A stretch of 64,000 bases of DNA from the NCBI GenBank assembly GCA_023411645.1, contig JAEYON010000068.1:73043-137042 (forward strand), written 5' to 3'. This document shows, in pieces, positions 46,200-57,187 of the stretch. Under the pieces are notes generated by a model. That model worked only from the letters and a program-made list of their open reading frames with translations, was not told the DNA's origin and did not search any database. Position 1 is the first letter of the stretch. Each line of letters begins with the position of its first letter. A program made the position numbers and the translations under genes. The DNA is from Bacillota bacterium. GTDB lineage: Bacteria > Bacillota > Clostridia > Acetivibrionales > DTU013.

Positions 46200-46514
46200 T
46201 TGTCGGTTGCTATATTGAAGGAAATAAGGGAAGCTGAGGAAAAAGCGGAGCTAATCGAGGCGCAAGCCTTACAGAAGGCAAAAGATATTATAGCTGCAGC
46301 TAAAAAGGATGCATCTGCAATAACGAGTGAATCCATAGAACAGGCGGAAATCGAAGCAAGAGGATTGATCAGTGCATCTGAAAAAAAGGCTTTTGAGGAT
46401 ATTGAAGGAATCAAAGCGCAAATACTGACCCAATGTGAAGAACTCAGAAATCAATCAAATGAAAAACTCAATGATGCAGTGGATTTCATAGTTGGAAGGA
46501 TTGTGAAACCGTGA
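46200..46514 (+). CDS. V-type ATPase subunit G/H-like stalk protein
   Basis: 104 residues from TTG 46200 behind GGGGGTGA. Almost wholly a charged coiled coil (EAEEKAELIEAQALQKAKDI), the form of the peripheral-stalk G/H subunit (NtpF or AhaH). First of a nine-gene unit and pairs with subunit E. Overlaps ntpI by four bases. Confidence 0.8.
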   Translation: MSVAILKEIREAEEKAELIEAQALQKAKDIIAAAKKDASAITSESIEQAEIEARGLISASEKKAFEDIEGIKAQILTQCEELRNQSNEKLNDAVDFIVGRIVKP

Positions 46515-48472
46515 TTGTCAAAATGAGCAAAATAACCATTCTGGGAATGGATGACCAGCGTAAGGCGGTAATAGACAGTTTGATGGACATCGGAGCCATT
46601 GAGATCAGAGTTGCTGACACTCAGGAGTACGAGAATATCGCAGATCATCCGGGTGTTCAGACAGAATTGGCGGATATTGATAGCAAATTAGCGGACGTAG
46701 ATGCCGCAATAACTATTTTAAACAAATATTGTCCTCAGAAAAAAGGATTTTTTCCGAGTCGCCGTGAAATATCAAAATCTGAATTAGCCCGTGTTCTGGA
46801 AAATCAGGATTCGATCTGGGATTCAGTCAACAGGATCAGGGAGAGGGAAGAACATCTTATCCAGCTCAAAAACGAAGAGAACAGGCTGAGCAATCTTTGT
46901 TCCTCAATGATTCCATGGAGTGATTACCCTGTTCCCCTTGAAATCACAGGAACCCGGAAAACCGGTATTATACCCGGAACAATCCCCGGCTCTATAGATT
47001 TAGCTCATCTAAAGAATGAACTAAATGATAAGGTAGCCTGTTCCGAAATGGCAGTCATCAGAAGTGATAAGGATCAGCATTATGTATATATCGTATATCA
47101 CCTTGACGCTGAACAGGAGTGCCTCTCATTACTGAAGGCATTCGGATTCAGCAAAGCTTCTTTCTCCGGGATGACCGGAACTGCAAATGAAAGCATTGAA
47201 AAGCTGCAAAGCCGTATCCATCAGATTTCTCTGGAAAGGGAGAATGTGGTTGAGCAGATTAAAGGCCTGAGCAAGGACAGAGAATTGCTGGAAGCTTTGT
47301 TTGACAGTTTTAGGATTAATCGTGCCCGTATTGAGGCTGCAGGAAAGGTTTTAAAAACTAATAGGGCATTCATGATAAACGGCTGGATTCCGACGGAGAT
47401 TGCTCAAAAAGCAAAAGAATATCTTGAGTCGGAGTATATAGCCAGTATAGAAATTACTGAGCCGGAGGAAGAGGAAGAATTTCCTGTCCTCCTGGAAAAT
47501 AAGGGAATTGCTGAAGCGGGAGAGCCTATCTCAAACATGTACAGTCTTCCTCATAGCCGTGAAATCGATCCTAATGCAGTAATGGCGCCGTTTTATATAG
47601 TTTTCTTCGGACTGATGCTTTCAGACGGCGGTTATGGCATTCTTTTGGTGCTTGCTGCAGGCTTTATCCTTAAGCGTTTTAAATTGGAGGACGGCACCAG
47701 GAAATTTATGAAGCTGATTTTCTACTGCGGGATTGCCACAATTTTTTGGGGAATTATGTTTGGCAGTTGGTTTGGAATCGAAACACTCTCAAAATACGGA
47801 CTATGGATGAATCCAGTAGAGCGTCCGGAGCTGCTGCTCAGTTGGTCTCTTCTGTTCGGTATCATCCATATGTACGCAGGTTTTGCCCTTAAAGCGGCAA
47901 ATCTGATCCGTCAAAAGAAGTATCTGGACGCGCTTTTCGACGTTGGCTTCAGGCTGATTTTCTATACCGGTTTTATCATGGTATTATTGCCTTTTGCACC
48001 TGAGATAGATAAAGAAGCGGCAGCGCCTCTGGTTAAAATAGGTATTGTTTTATTGATTGCCGGTGCAATCCTTATGGCTTTGACGCAAGGACGGGACAAA
48101 AAGAATATTATTGGTAAATTCTTCGGGGGCGTGATGAGCCTCTACGATGCCGTTGGGTTTTTGAGCGATGTACTGTCCTACTCAAGACTGTTGGCGCTGG
48201 GGCTTGCGACAGGTATTATTGCGGCTATAATCAATCAGATGAGCGCAATGTTTGATTTCGCAATCATTTTAAAAATTATTTTAATGGCGGCAATCTTATT
48301 GATAGGACATACAATCAACTTTGCCATCAATGCTCTGGGAGCTTATGTGCACTCATGCCGTCTGCAGTATCTTGAGTTTTTCGGTAAGTTTTTCACCGGT
48401 GGAGGCGAAGCCTTTAAGCCGTTGAGAGCAAATACAAAATATGTGGCAATAAAATCCGATGCGGGCAAGTAA
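46511..48472 (+). CDS. ntpI: V-type ATPase subunit I (a)
   Basis: 653 residues, GTG overlapping the previous stop. Cytoplasmic N-terminal half with coiled coils, then about eight membrane helices from residue 350. The ion-channel arginine lies in SDVLSYSRLLALGLATG (near 558). Stator membrane part that conducts ions past the NtpK ring. Confidence 0.9.
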   Translation: MIVKMSKITILGMDDQRKAVIDSLMDIGAIEIRVADTQEYENIADHPGVQTELADIDSKLADVDAAITILNKYCPQKKGFFPSRREISKSELARVLENQDSIWDSVNRIREREEHLIQLKNEENRLSNLCSSMIPWSDYPVPLEITGTRKTGIIPGTIPGSIDLAHLKNELNDKVACSEMAVIRSDKDQHYVYIVYHLDAEQECLSLLKAFGFSKASFSGMTGTANESIEKLQSRIHQISLERENVVEQIKGLSKDRELLEALFDSFRINRARIEAAGKVLKTNRAFMINGWIPTEIAQKAKEYLESEYIASIEITEPEEEEEFPVLLENKGIAEAGEPISNMYSLPHSREIDPNAVMAPFYIVFFGLMLSDGGYGILLVLAAGFILKRFKLEDGTRKFMKLIFYCGIATIFWGIMFGSWFGIETLSKYGLWMNPVERPELLLSWSLLFGIIHMYAGFALKAANLIRQKKYLDALFDVGFRLIFYTGFIMVLLPFAPEIDKEAAAPLVKIGIVLLIAGAILMALTQGRDKKNIIGKFFGGVMSLYDAVGFLSDVLSYSRLLALGLATGIIAAIINQMSAMFDFAIILKIILMAAILLIGHTINFAINALGAYVHSCRLQYLEFFGKFFTGGGEAFKPLRANTKYVAIKSDAGK

Positions 48473-48536
48473 ACTCCTGTTGCCTGGACAGGGATGCATT
48501 TCTCGCATAAAAAACATTTAAACGGAGGTTAAAACA

Positions 48537-48986
48537 ATGAAATTTATTGATGGACAAATGCTAGCTTTACTTGGTGCGGCAATCGCGTTTTTTGTTGCAG
48601 GTATTGGATCGTCCAAAGGTGTCGGTTTAGCCGGACAGGCAGGCGCAGGAATTTTGACAGAGGATCCTTCCAAATTCGGATCTGTCATGATCCTGGAAGC
48701 TCTGCCCAGCACACAGACAATTTATGGTTTTGTTATCGCATTCCTTATTATCGGTCAGATTGATCCCGCCATGACAGTACAGCAGGGCGCCTATCTTATG
48801 GTAGCCGGTCTTCCTGTCGGTATTGTAGGCTGGATCTCGGGAATTTATCAGGGCAAGGTTGCAGCTGCAGGCATCCAGTTGATTTCCAAACGTCCTGAAG
48901 CCATTGGTAGCGCTATTACGTTGGCACTGATGGTTGAAATGTTTGCGATATTGTCACTGATCGTGTCCATACTGATGATCAGATGA
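48537..48986 (+). CDS. ntpK: V-type ATPase proteolipid subunit K (c)
   Basis: 149 residues, ATG after GGAGG, two fused hairpins (four helices). The ion-site residues known from Enterococcus hirae NtpK (Leu61, Thr64, Gln65, Gln110, Glu139) are all present here as L56, T59, Q60, Q105 and E134. The first hairpin carries Gln in place of a carboxylate, as in E. hirae. This predicts a Na+-translocating rotor with one carboxylate per four helices. Confidence 0.92.
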   Translation: MKFIDGQMLALLGAAIAFFVAGIGSSKGVGLAGQAGAGILTEDPSKFGSVMILEALPSTQTIYGFVIAFLIIGQIDPAMTVQQGAYLMVAGLPVGIVGWISGIYQGKVAAAGIQLISKRPEAIGSAITLALMVEMFAILSLIVSILMIR

Positions 48987-49044
48987 TAACCGGAGAATCC
49001 AGGCCCGGTGGCGGCACAGAAGGATAATAGAAGGAGCAATCCAG

Positions 49045-49641
49045 ATGACAGGAACGGAAAAAATCACTACAAAGATCATAGAGGACGCAGAGGCGAAGGC
49101 TCGGATCATTGAAGAGCAAGCCAGGCAGGAAGCCCGAGCATTGATGGAGCAGGCCCGTGCAGATGCGTCGCAAAAGCGTGACGAGCTTTTAAAAAAAGCG
49201 GAAGCAGACGGTGAAGAGTCGTATAAGCGTCTCATTGCCGTGGCGGGTCTTGAGGGACGCAAGGAGATTCTTCGGGCCAAGCAGGAAATGATTGACGCGG
49301 CATTCCAGAAGGCGCTGGAAAAGGTTTGTCAGCTTAAGGATCAGGATTATCAGAGACTTCTTGAGAATATGATCGCTGAAGCGGCCGAAGATGAAGGCGG
49401 AGAGATCCTGCTTTCCGAAAAGGATGCAAAGCGCGTGGATGATCGGCTTATCGAAAACATCAATAAACGCATCACCAATTCCGGCAAAAAAGGGATCTTG
49501 AGGCTTTCGGACCAGTATATTAAAACGGCGGGTGGGTTTGTTCTCAGAAGTGGAGAGAAGGAAATAAACAGTACATTCGAGATCTTGTTCGGTCTGCTTC
49601 GGACAGAACTTGAGTCCGATGTTGTCAGGATGCTGTTTTAA
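49045..49641 (+). CDS. ntpE: V-type ATPase subunit E
   Basis: 198 residues, ATG after GAAGGAG. N-terminal coiled coil rich in Ala/Glu/Arg (ARIIEEQARQEARALMEQA) and a globular C-terminus with GGFVLRSGEKEINSTFE typical of the peripheral stalk E subunit. Confidence 0.88.
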   Translation: MTGTEKITTKIIEDAEAKARIIEEQARQEARALMEQARADASQKRDELLKKAEADGEESYKRLIAVAGLEGRKEILRAKQEMIDAAFQKALEKVCQLKDQDYQRLLENMIAEAAEDEGGEILLSEKDAKRVDDRLIENINKRITNSGKKGILRLSDQYIKTAGGFVLRSGEKEINSTFEILFGLLRTELESDVVRMLF

Positions 49642-49684
49642 CCCTGAGGATAGAAATGTCACAGGATATGATTGAGGGATAATA

Positions 49685-50695
49685 ATGCTGAGAATTAACG
49701 AAGGTGATTATGCATATGCTTCTGCCCGTATCAGGGCAAAGGAGCCGAAATTGCTGGGGAAAAGCCATTTTGCCAGGATGCTCGAAGCGTTTTCTGCCGT
49801 GGAGGCGTACAAGGTGCTGACTGAATCGGATTATGGAATCGCTGGAAGCAGTATTGGCAGTGTTTTTGATTATGAAAAGCTATTGACTGAGGAAATGCAG
49901 AAATGCTACGGGCTGCTTATGGAAATAGCCCCGCAGCCTGAGCTTGTGAAGGCCTTTCAGAGACGGCATGATTATTTTAATATCAAGGTTCTGCTTAAGG
50001 CTGAGTTTTCGGGCAAGCAGACACCGCCTATTCTGGTGGAAACCGGTACGATTGGCAGCGAAGCAATGAGCCGCATGATCAGAGAGAGGGACTATAGTGA
50101 ACTGACACCGATTATGCAGGAAGTGATCGAGGAGACCCGTGATGTTTTTTCCAGAACACAGGATCCCCAGACAGTGGATCTTTTGTTGGACAGGGCATCC
50201 TATCGCCAGCTCGCTGAGGATCTGAGCGAGATCGACATTCCATATCTTCACAAGATAGCGAGGATCATGACAGATATCACCAATATTAAAATGTTTATTC
50301 GTGCCAGGTCGTTAAACAAGTCCTGGGATTTTATCAGGAATCTGCTGCTAGAGGGTGGATCAATCCGGGAAAAGGTCTGGTTTGAAAACAGCGAAAAGCC
50401 TGTTGACAATTTTGTTGAGGAGATCCGCTTCAGCGAGTATGGAGAGGCGATCGGCAAGGGCTGGGAGCTGTATAAGGCCCAAAACAATATTTCGAGTCTC
50501 GAGAAGCTGTTGGACGATTTGTTAATGAATGTTATCCGTGAGGCAAAAATAGTAACGATGGGTGTTGAGCCGCTGATAGCGTATCTTTTTGCAAAAGAGA
50601 CCGAAATAAGGAATGTCAGGATCATTATGACCGGCAAGATCAATAAATTGCCTGTTGATCTGATACGGGAAAGGTTGCGGGAAGGTTATGTATAA
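49685..50695 (+). CDS. ntpC: V-type ATPase subunit C (d)
   Basis: 336 residues. Helical protein with YAYASARIRAKEPKLL at the start and a late segment EPLIAYLFAKETEIRNVRIIMTGK that marks the C/d subunit. It couples the central shaft to the K ring. Overlaps the next gene by eight bases. Confidence 0.88.
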   Translation: MLRINEGDYAYASARIRAKEPKLLGKSHFARMLEAFSAVEAYKVLTESDYGIAGSSIGSVFDYEKLLTEEMQKCYGLLMEIAPQPELVKAFQRRHDYFNIKVLLKAEFSGKQTPPILVETGTIGSEAMSRMIRERDYSELTPIMQEVIEETRDVFSRTQDPQTVDLLLDRASYRQLAEDLSEIDIPYLHKIARIMTDITNIKMFIRARSLNKSWDFIRNLLLEGGSIREKVWFENSEKPVDNFVEEIRFSEYGEAIGKGWELYKAQNNISSLEKLLDDLLMNVIREAKIVTMGVEPLIAYLFAKETEIRNVRIIMTGKINKLPVDLIRERLREGYV

Positions 50696-51008
50696 AATTG
50701 GAGTGATCGGAGAAAAAGATGCGGTAATGGGCTTTATTGCACTTGGCTTCTCTGTTTTTCCGGTGGAGAACAGGGAACAGGCCGCCGCAGTTTTGTCGGA
50801 TCTGGCGGAGGAACGGTATGCGGTGATTTATATCACTGAGCAGACTGCTGCCAATATTGAAAATGAAATCAATCAGTACCGGGAAAGGCGTTTTCCGGCT
50901 ATCATCCCGATCCCGGGAATCCAGGGAAGTTTGGGGATTGGCATGAACGGCGTGAGAAAATGTGTTGAAAAGGCGGTTGGCGCCGACATTCTTTTCCGGG
51001 ATGAGTAA
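50688..51008 (+). CDS. ntpF: V-type ATPase subunit F
   Basis: 106 residues. Rossmann-like small subunit beginning KIGVIGEKDAVMGFIALG and ending with the ADILF segment. Part of the central shaft (named NtpG in some systems). Tightly coupled to the neighbours. Confidence 0.88.
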   Translation: MYKIGVIGEKDAVMGFIALGFSVFPVENREQAAAVLSDLAEERYAVIYITEQTAANIENEINQYRERRFPAIIPIPGIQGSLGIGMNGVRKCVEKAVGADILFRDE

Positions 51009-51083
51009 ATGAATAGTTCAAACTAATTCTTATTGTTTGTGGATAATTCGCAAACGGATAAAGCTGAAAGTGAGGGATATCGA

Positions 51084-52856
51084 TTGAGCCAGGGAAGGAT
51101 TAGCAAGGTATCGGGCCCTTTGGTCATAGCTGAAGGGATGCGGGATGCCAACATGTTTGACGTGGTTCGTGTCAGTGAGCATCAGCTCATAGGCGAGATA
51201 TTGGAGATCCACGGCGACAGGGCATCCATACAGGTATATGAAGAAACATCCGGTTTGGGGCCGGGCAGCCCGGTCGAATCCACGGGAGTACCTCTGAGTG
51301 TCGAGCTTGGACCTGGTCTGCTGGAAAATATGTTCGACGGGATACAGCGCCCTCTGGAAGCTATGAGGCAAGCCGTTGGAAGCAACATCACGCGCGGAAT
51401 CACGATTCCGGCGCTGGACCGTAACAAAAAGTGGCTGTTCAAGCCTAAGGCGGCAGTAGGGGATTTTGTGACTGCCGGAGATATTCTGGGAACAGTTCAG
51501 GAGAATGTAATTTTTGAACATCGGATTATGGTTCCAGTTGGGCTTGAGGGAACGATTGAAGCAATCAACGAAGGCGAGTTTACCATAGAGGAAACAGTTG
51601 CTGTTATCAAGACGGCGGACGGTTCGCTCAAAAACCTGCCAATGATGCAAAAATGGCCTGTCAGAAAAGAAAGACCATACAAAACAAAGCTGTCGCCGGA
51701 TGAGCCGATGGTTACAGGTCAGAGAATCATAGATACTCTGTTCCCGATTGCAAAGGGCGGCGTTGCGGCAGTTCCGGGTCCATTCGGCAGCGGAAAGACC
51801 GTTGTACAGCATCAGCTTGCTAAATGGGCGGATGCCGATCTGGTTGTTTATATCGGGTGCGGTGAGCGCGGAAACGAAATGACGGACGTTCTGATGGAAT
51901 TCCCGGAGCTCAAGGATCCAAAGAGCGGCGAGCCCCTGATGAAGAGAACGGTTCTGATCGCCAACACCTCGGATATGCCGGTTGCAGCCCGTGAGGCTTC
52001 CATATATACGGGAATCACTATTGCAGAATATTTCCGTGATATGGGCTATTCCGTGGCGTTGCTTGCCGATTCCACCTCCCGTTGGGCAGAAGCACTCCGT
52101 GAGATGTCGGGGCGTCTTGAAGAAATGCCCGGCGAGGAAGGTTATCCCGCATATCTTTCTTCCAGGCTTGCTCAATTTTATGAACGTGCCGGAAGAGTCG
52201 TCACCCTGGGTTCTTCAGGGGAACGCATCGGATCGCTTTGCGCTATCGGCGCCGTTTCGCCTCCGGGCGGTGATATCTCCGAACCGGTCACACAGGCGAC
52301 ACTGCGTATCGTGAAGGTATTCTGGGGATTGGATTCCAACCTTGCTTACCGCAGACACTTCCCGGCTATCAACTGGCTTACCAGCTATTCGCTGTACGTC
52401 GACAAGATGACGGACTGGTACAGCAGCAATGTTTCAAGAGAATATAACAATTACCGGGCTGAGATGATGAAGATTCTTCAGGAGGAAGCCGAACTGGATG
52501 AGATCGTCAGGCTGGTCGGCGTGGATGCGTTATCTGCAAAGGACAGGGTAACTATGGAGGTCGCCCGTTCAATCCGTGAAGATTATCTGCATCAGGACGC
52601 CTTCCATGAGGTGGATACCTATTCGACGCTGAACAAACAGTTCAGAATGCTGAAATTGATACTGACCTATTATCATATGGCTCAAAATGCCGTTAAAAAG
52701 AATGTAGATCTTAAGGCGCTTTTCGGACTTCCGGTCAGGGAGAAAATCGGCCGTGCGAAATATGTCCCGACAGACAGGATAGATCAGGAATACGGGGAGA
52801 TAGAAAAAGATCTGGCTGACCAGATGGATGCACTGCTTTCAAAGGAGGGTGAATAA
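51084..52856 (+). CDS. ntpA: V-type ATPase catalytic subunit A
   Basis: 590 residues from TTG 51084 behind GAGGGAT; the product starts as [18 protein letters not shown], the standard A-subunit beginning. Longer starts at 51033 lack a site. P-loop GPFGSGKT with Lys238, and the non-homologous insert characteristic of A subunits (about 115-190). ATP-hydrolysing subunit of the V1 head. Confidence 0.93.
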   Translation: MSQGRISKVSGPLVIAEGMRDANMFDVVRVSEHQLIGEILEIHGDRASIQVYEETSGLGPGSPVESTGVPLSVELGPGLLENMFDGIQRPLEAMRQAVGSNITRGITIPALDRNKKWLFKPKAAVGDFVTAGDILGTVQENVIFEHRIMVPVGLEGTIEAINEGEFTIEETVAVIKTADGSLKNLPMMQKWPVRKERPYKTKLSPDEPMVTGQRIIDTLFPIAKGGVAAVPGPFGSGKTVVQHQLAKWADADLVVYIGCGERGNEMTDVLMEFPELKDPKSGEPLMKRTVLIANTSDMPVAAREASIYTGITIAEYFRDMGYSVALLADSTSRWAEALREMSGRLEEMPGEEGYPAYLSSRLAQFYERAGRVVTLGSSGERIGSLCAIGAVSPPGGDISEPVTQATLRIVKVFWGLDSNLAYRRHFPAINWLTSYSLYVDKMTDWYSSNVSREYNNYRAEMMKILQEEAELDEIVRLVGVDALSAKDRVTMEVARSIREDYLHQDAFHEVDTYSTLNKQFRMLKLILTYYHMAQNAVKKNVDLKALFGLPVREKIGRAKYVPTDRIDQEYGEIEKDLADQMDALLSKEGE

Positions 52857-52858
52857 GC

Positions 52859-54235
52859 ATGTTGAAGGAATATCGTTCCATATACGAGGTTGCAGGCCCT
52901 TTAATGATGGTGCAGAATGTAGAAGGCGTTACCTTCAATGAGTTGGGTGAGATAGAACTGGGCAACGGAGAGGTTCGACGCTGTAAGGTATTGGAGATCG
53001 ACGGATCCAATGCGGTGGTTCAGTTATTTGAAAGTGCTGTCGGTATTAATCTGTCAAGCAGCAAGGTTCGTTTTTTAGGGCGCGGAATGGAGTTGCCTGT
53101 TTCAATGGACATGCTCGGACGTGTTTTTGACGGCCTCGGAAAGCCTATTGACGGCGGGCCAGAGATCATTCCCGATACCAGACTGGACATTAATGGGCTG
53201 CCGATGAATCCGGCGGCACGAGACTACCCATCGGAGTTTATTCAGACTGGTGTATCGGCAATTGACGGACTCAATACGCTTGTGCGCGGCCAGAAGCTGC
53301 CTATTTTTTCCGGCTCCGGACTGCCGCATGCCCAACTTGCGGCACAGATTGCCCGTCAGGCAAAGGTTCTGGGCGGGGACAGCAAATTTGCAGTAGTATT
53401 TGGCGCGATAGGGATCACCTTTGAAGAGGCGGATTTCTTTATCAGTGACTTTAAAAGAACGGGAGCCATTGACAGAGCGGTGCTTTTCATGAATCTTGCC
53501 AATGACCCTGCAGTTGAACGTATATCTACACCGCGTATGGCGTTGTCCGCGGCGGAATATCTGGCCTTTGAGAAAGGTATGCATGTACTGGTTATTCTGA
53601 CCGATATCACCAATTATGCCGAAGCGCTGCGTGAGGTTTCTGCTGCTCGTAAGGAAGTTCCGGGGCGCCGCGGATATCCGGGTTATTTATACACCGACCT
53701 TGCTACGCTTTATGAACGCGCAGGCCGTAAAAAAGGCTTTGACGGAAGTATTACGCTCATACCGATACTGACTATGCCCGAGGATGACAAAACACATCCG
53801 ATCCCGGATTTGACAGGGTATATCACCGAGGGACAAATCATTCTGAGCCGTGAGCTCCATAAGAAAGGTGTTACACCTCCGATTGATGTCCTGCCGTCTT
53901 TGTCCCGTCTGAAAGATAAGGGAATCGGAAGCGGCAAGACCCGCGAGGATCACGCCAATACAATGAACCAGCTTTTTGCTGCCTATGCAAGAGGCAAGGA
54001 AGCGAAGGAACTGGCGGTCATCCTTGGCGATGCTGCTCTGACAGATGTGGATAAGCTATATGCCAGCTTTGCGGATGCCTTTGAGGCCGAGTATGTAGCC
54101 CAGGGCTTTGATAAGGACAGATCCGTTATCGAAACGCTTGAGCTTGGCTGGAAGCTGTTGTCTATCCTGCCTGTCGGTGAATTGAAGCGTATCAAGCAGG
54201 AGTTTATTGACAAGTACCTGCCGAAAAAGGATTAG
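52859..54235 (+). CDS. ntpB: V-type ATPase subunit B
   Basis: 458 residues, ATG behind [30 protein letters not shown] (near 145-165) replaces the P-loop with the B-subunit version; [19 protein letters not shown] near 275. Non-catalytic head subunit alternating with A. Confidence 0.93.
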   Translation: MLKEYRSIYEVAGPLMMVQNVEGVTFNELGEIELGNGEVRRCKVLEIDGSNAVVQLFESAVGINLSSSKVRFLGRGMELPVSMDMLGRVFDGLGKPIDGGPEIIPDTRLDINGLPMNPAARDYPSEFIQTGVSAIDGLNTLVRGQKLPIFSGSGLPHAQLAAQIARQAKVLGGDSKFAVVFGAIGITFEEADFFISDFKRTGAIDRAVLFMNLANDPAVERISTPRMALSAAEYLAFEKGMHVLVILTDITNYAEALREVSAARKEVPGRRGYPGYLYTDLATLYERAGRKKGFDGSITLIPILTMPEDDKTHPIPDLTGYITEGQIILSRELHKKGVTPPIDVLPSLSRLKDKGIGSGKTREDHANTMNQLFAAYARGKEAKELAVILGDAALTDVDKLYASFADAFEAEYVAQGFDKDRSVIETLELGWKLLSILPVGELKRIKQEFIDKYLPKKD

Positions 54236-54265
54236 CAAAGGCCTGAGGGAAGGAGATCAGGAACT

Positions 54266-54934
54266 ATGGCCCGACTAAATGTGAACCCGACCAGAATGGT
54301 TCTCACCAGCTTGAAGAAAAGGCTGAGGACTGCAAAGAGAGGGCACAAGCTTTTAAAAGATAAACGCGATGAATTGATGAAGAGATTCCTGGAGGTAGTC
54401 CGGGAAAACAAGAGCCTTCGCGAAATAGTGGAAGCGAAGCTTCAGATTGTTCATTCACGCTTTGTCATGGCCAGAGCCGAGATGAATTCGGAGCTGCTGG
54501 AGGAAGCGCTGATGTTTCCCAAGCAGACCATCGAGTTGGATACATCGACACGTAATATAATGAGTGTGGACGTGCCGGTTTTATCATTTACCTACAAATC
54601 CGATGATGAAGGGGATATTTACCCATATGGCTTTGCCAATACAACAGGTGAACTGGACGGGGCAATCTCGACGTTGTCCGATCTGACAGGGGATCTGTTG
54701 AAGCTGGCTGAATTGGAGAAATCAGCCCAACTGATGGCCGATGAGATCGAAAAGACCCGACGCCGCGTCAACGCACTCGAATACGTGCTGATACCGAATC
54801 TGGAGGAAACGATTAAATATATCGTCATGAAGCTGGATGAGAACGAGCGCGGGAACCTGACCAGACTGATGAAGGTCAAGGACATGATGCTCGAGCAGGC
54901 GCATCACTATAAGGAACGGCAGTTTGAAGCTTAA
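54266..54934 (+). CDS. ntpD: V-type ATPase subunit D
   Basis: 222 residues, ATG after AGGAGATCAGG. Long helices at both ends ([37 protein letters not shown]) with the MVTSTK-like central region, as in the rotor shaft D. Last gene of the operon; a terminator follows. Confidence 0.9.
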   Translation: MARLNVNPTRMVLTSLKKRLRTAKRGHKLLKDKRDELMKRFLEVVRENKSLREIVEAKLQIVHSRFVMARAEMNSELLEEALMFPKQTIELDTSTRNIMSVDVPVLSFTYKSDDEGDIYPYGFANTTGELDGAISTLSDLTGDLLKLAELEKSAQLMADEIEKTRRRVNALEYVLIPNLEETIKYIVMKLDENERGNLTRLMKVKDMMLEQAHHYKERQFEA

Positions 54935-55021
54935 AGCTTTAATAAAGCTAGTATGATAAATTGAAGTTGCTGCTAACTAAATAAGCATAAAATATAGTTT
55001 TATTCATCAAGATTTCTAAAG

Positions 55022-55051
55022 GCTGATAGGAGTTTTCTTATCAGCTTTTTT
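55022..55051 (+). terminator. terminator of the V-type ATPase operon
   Basis: GCTGATAGGA (55022-55031) pairs with TCTTATCAGC (55036-55045, one G-T pair), followed by TTTTTT. A small perfect palindrome AGCTTTA-A-TAAAGCT lies at 54935-54949. The rest of the 377-base gap up to hprK holds only the hprK promoter. Confidence 0.8.
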
Positions 55052-55239
55052 GCAATCTCCTGGCCAGGCATCTGAGATGGAATGGCGCGGACGCTGGACT
55101 TTAGACGCTTTATGTAGATTAACATCCTACAAAATTTTTACAGTATAAATATGGCTGATTTTTCACATATAGATGAATTCATTGATCTATTTGCCTTTCC
55201 ATGTGCGCCCTTTTCATTCCTATCGCATAATTGGCAGAA

Positions 55240-55267
55240 TTGTTATATAATTTAATTTGGGTATAAT
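55240..55267 (+). promoter_or_regulatory. promoter of the hprK cluster
   Basis: TTGTTA (55240-55245), 16 bases, TATAAT (55262-55267), 45 bases before the hprK start. Confidence 0.55.
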
Positions 55268-55311
55268 TTATGGGTGATGGAGTAAATACCCAGGAGGTGA
55301 GTGGACTGTAG

Positions 55312-56226
55312 ATGTTTACTGTAAAGCTGAGTGAGCTGATTAATGAATTTCAACTGGAACAGGTTTGTATCGAGGGGTGTGACCATGATGTCGATATTAC
55401 CACCTCGGATGTTAACCGACCCGGGCTTCAGCTATCGGGATATATGGAATACTTCGGGACTGACAGGATCCAGATCATCGGCAAGGTGGAGACAACCTAT
55501 CTGGCAAGCCTGTCCCCGCAAGATCGCCTGAGGAGACTGGACGAGTATTTCAGAACCGGATTTCCGTGCGTAGTGATCGCCAGAAATATTGAGCCCTTTG
55601 AGGAAATGATTACCGTATCTAAAAAATACGGCATACCAATCCTCAGAACAGATGACATTACATCGAGGTTCATGAGCGGACTGATCCGCTACCTGAATGT
55701 CATGCTTGCGCCAAGAATATCGCAGCACGGTGTTCTGGTGGAGGTTTATGGCGAGGGGATTCTGATCCTCGGAGAGAGCGGCGTCGGTAAAAGCGAGACA
55801 GCGCTTGAACTGGTAAAGAGGGGTCACAGACTGATTGCCGATGATATTGTGGAAATCAGAAGAGTGTCCGACAGAACGCTGCTGGGTTCCGCGCCTGAAA
55901 ATATCAGGTATTTCATTGAGATCCGGGGAATTGGTATTTTGGATGTTAAAAACCTTTATGGAATGGGTTCCGTCAAATTACAGGACAATATCAATCTCGT
56001 GATTAATCTGGAGCTCTGGGACAATCGCAAGATATATGACCGTCTGGGCCTGGATGATCAATACACAGACATATTGGGCATCTCTGTGCCTTCCCTGGTG
56101 GTTCCGGTCAGACCCGGGAGAAATCTGGCCATTGTTGTTGAGGTGGCGGCGATGAACAACCGTCAGAAAAAGATGGGATATAATGCAGCAAAAGTCATTA
56201 GCGAGCGTTTTTTGAAATATGATTGA
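55312..56226 (+). CDS. hprK: HPr kinase/phosphorylase
   Basis: 304 residues, ATG after GGAGGTGAG. Walker A GESGVGKS (154-161), signature [15 protein letters not shown] near 203-217, and an N-terminal domain of about 130 residues. Phosphorylates HPr at Ser46 and controls carbon catabolite repression. The murB start overlaps its end by eight bases. Confidence 0.95.
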   Translation: MFTVKLSELINEFQLEQVCIEGCDHDVDITTSDVNRPGLQLSGYMEYFGTDRIQIIGKVETTYLASLSPQDRLRRLDEYFRTGFPCVVIARNIEPFEEMITVSKKYGIPILRTDDITSRFMSGLIRYLNVMLAPRISQHGVLVEVYGEGILILGESGVGKSETALELVKRGHRLIADDIVEIRRVSDRTLLGSAPENIRYFIEIRGIGILDVKNLYGMGSVKLQDNINLVINLELWDNRKIYDRLGLDDQYTDILGISVPSLVVPVRPGRNLAIVVEVAAMNNRQKKMGYNAAKVISERFLKYD

Positions 56227-57175
56227 TGTAGTGAGATCATACCCCGAAAGGAGCAGGGATTTGGAGCAGGAAAGAATAGCTGAGATTTTGCGTCAGATAC
56301 CGGGAAGTGGCGTCATTACTCTAAATGAACCGATGGCGCGTCATACTTCGTTTAGAATAGGCGGCCCGGCAGATGTATTTGTCAAGCCGCATGACACACC
56401 AGGCCTTATAGAGATCCTCCGATGCTGTAGGCAGATGGATGTACCGGTACTGGTGATGGGAAACGGTACCAACCTTATTGTCCGGGATAAGGGCATCAGG
56501 GGCGTCGTCGTTCAGATCACGGATAACATGAATGCATACTCCGTTGACGGGGAAGAAATAACGGCTGAACCGGGAATACTGCTGTCACGGCTGTCTGCAA
56601 TCGCATTGGAGCATGAACTTACAGGGCTGGAGTTTGCCGAAGGAATCCCAGGTACTCTGGGCGGCGCTGTTGCGATGAATGCGGGGGCTTATGACGGCGA
56701 GATGTCCTTTGTTGTGAAGCAAACGGAATATCTTAGCCCGGATGGAGAAGTCTTGTTACTGAATAATTCGCAGCACTGCTTCGGCAAACGATCGAGCTTT
56801 ATCCAGACTGATGGCGGCATTGTGATAAAGACCCGCATTGGCCTGAAAAAAGGAGATCGGTCGCTGATCAGTGATAAGATGGCGGAGTTTCGCTTGAGAC
56901 GGAAGGAAAAGCAGCCGCTTGATCTGCCTAGCGCCGGAAGTATATTTAAACGGCCTGAAGGGAATTTCGCCGGAAAGCTGGTGCAGGATTGTGGTCTGCG
57001 AGGTTATAGGATTGGCGGGGCAGAGGTATCCTGCCTTCATTGCGGTTTCATCGTAAATACGGAAAATGCCACGGCCTTGGATATAGTAACATTGATTAAA
57101 TACATTCAGGACAGGGTGTACGCTGATTTTGGCGTACAGTTACAGACAGAAGTAAAAATTGTCGGTGAAGAATAG
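56219..57175 (+). CDS. murB: UDP-N-acetylenolpyruvoylglucosamine reductase
   Basis: 318 residues. FAD-binding [14 protein letters not shown] near 40-53, [14 protein letters not shown] near 78-91, [19 protein letters not shown] near 141-159, and the catalytic Ser region [17 protein letters not shown] near 240-256. The shape of a type IIb MurB. Makes UDP-MurNAc for peptidoglycan. Confidence 0.93.
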   Translation: MIDVVRSYPERSRDLEQERIAEILRQIPGSGVITLNEPMARHTSFRIGGPADVFVKPHDTPGLIEILRCCRQMDVPVLVMGNGTNLIVRDKGIRGVVVQITDNMNAYSVDGEEITAEPGILLSRLSAIALEHELTGLEFAEGIPGTLGGAVAMNAGAYDGEMSFVVKQTEYLSPDGEVLLLNNSQHCFGKRSSFIQTDGGIVIKTRIGLKKGDRSLISDKMAEFRLRRKEKQPLDLPSAGSIFKRPEGNFAGKLVQDCGLRGYRIGGAEVSCLHCGFIVNTENATALDIVTLIKYIQDRVYADFGVQLQTEVKIVGEE

Positions 57176-57187
57176 TGAGGTCTACAG

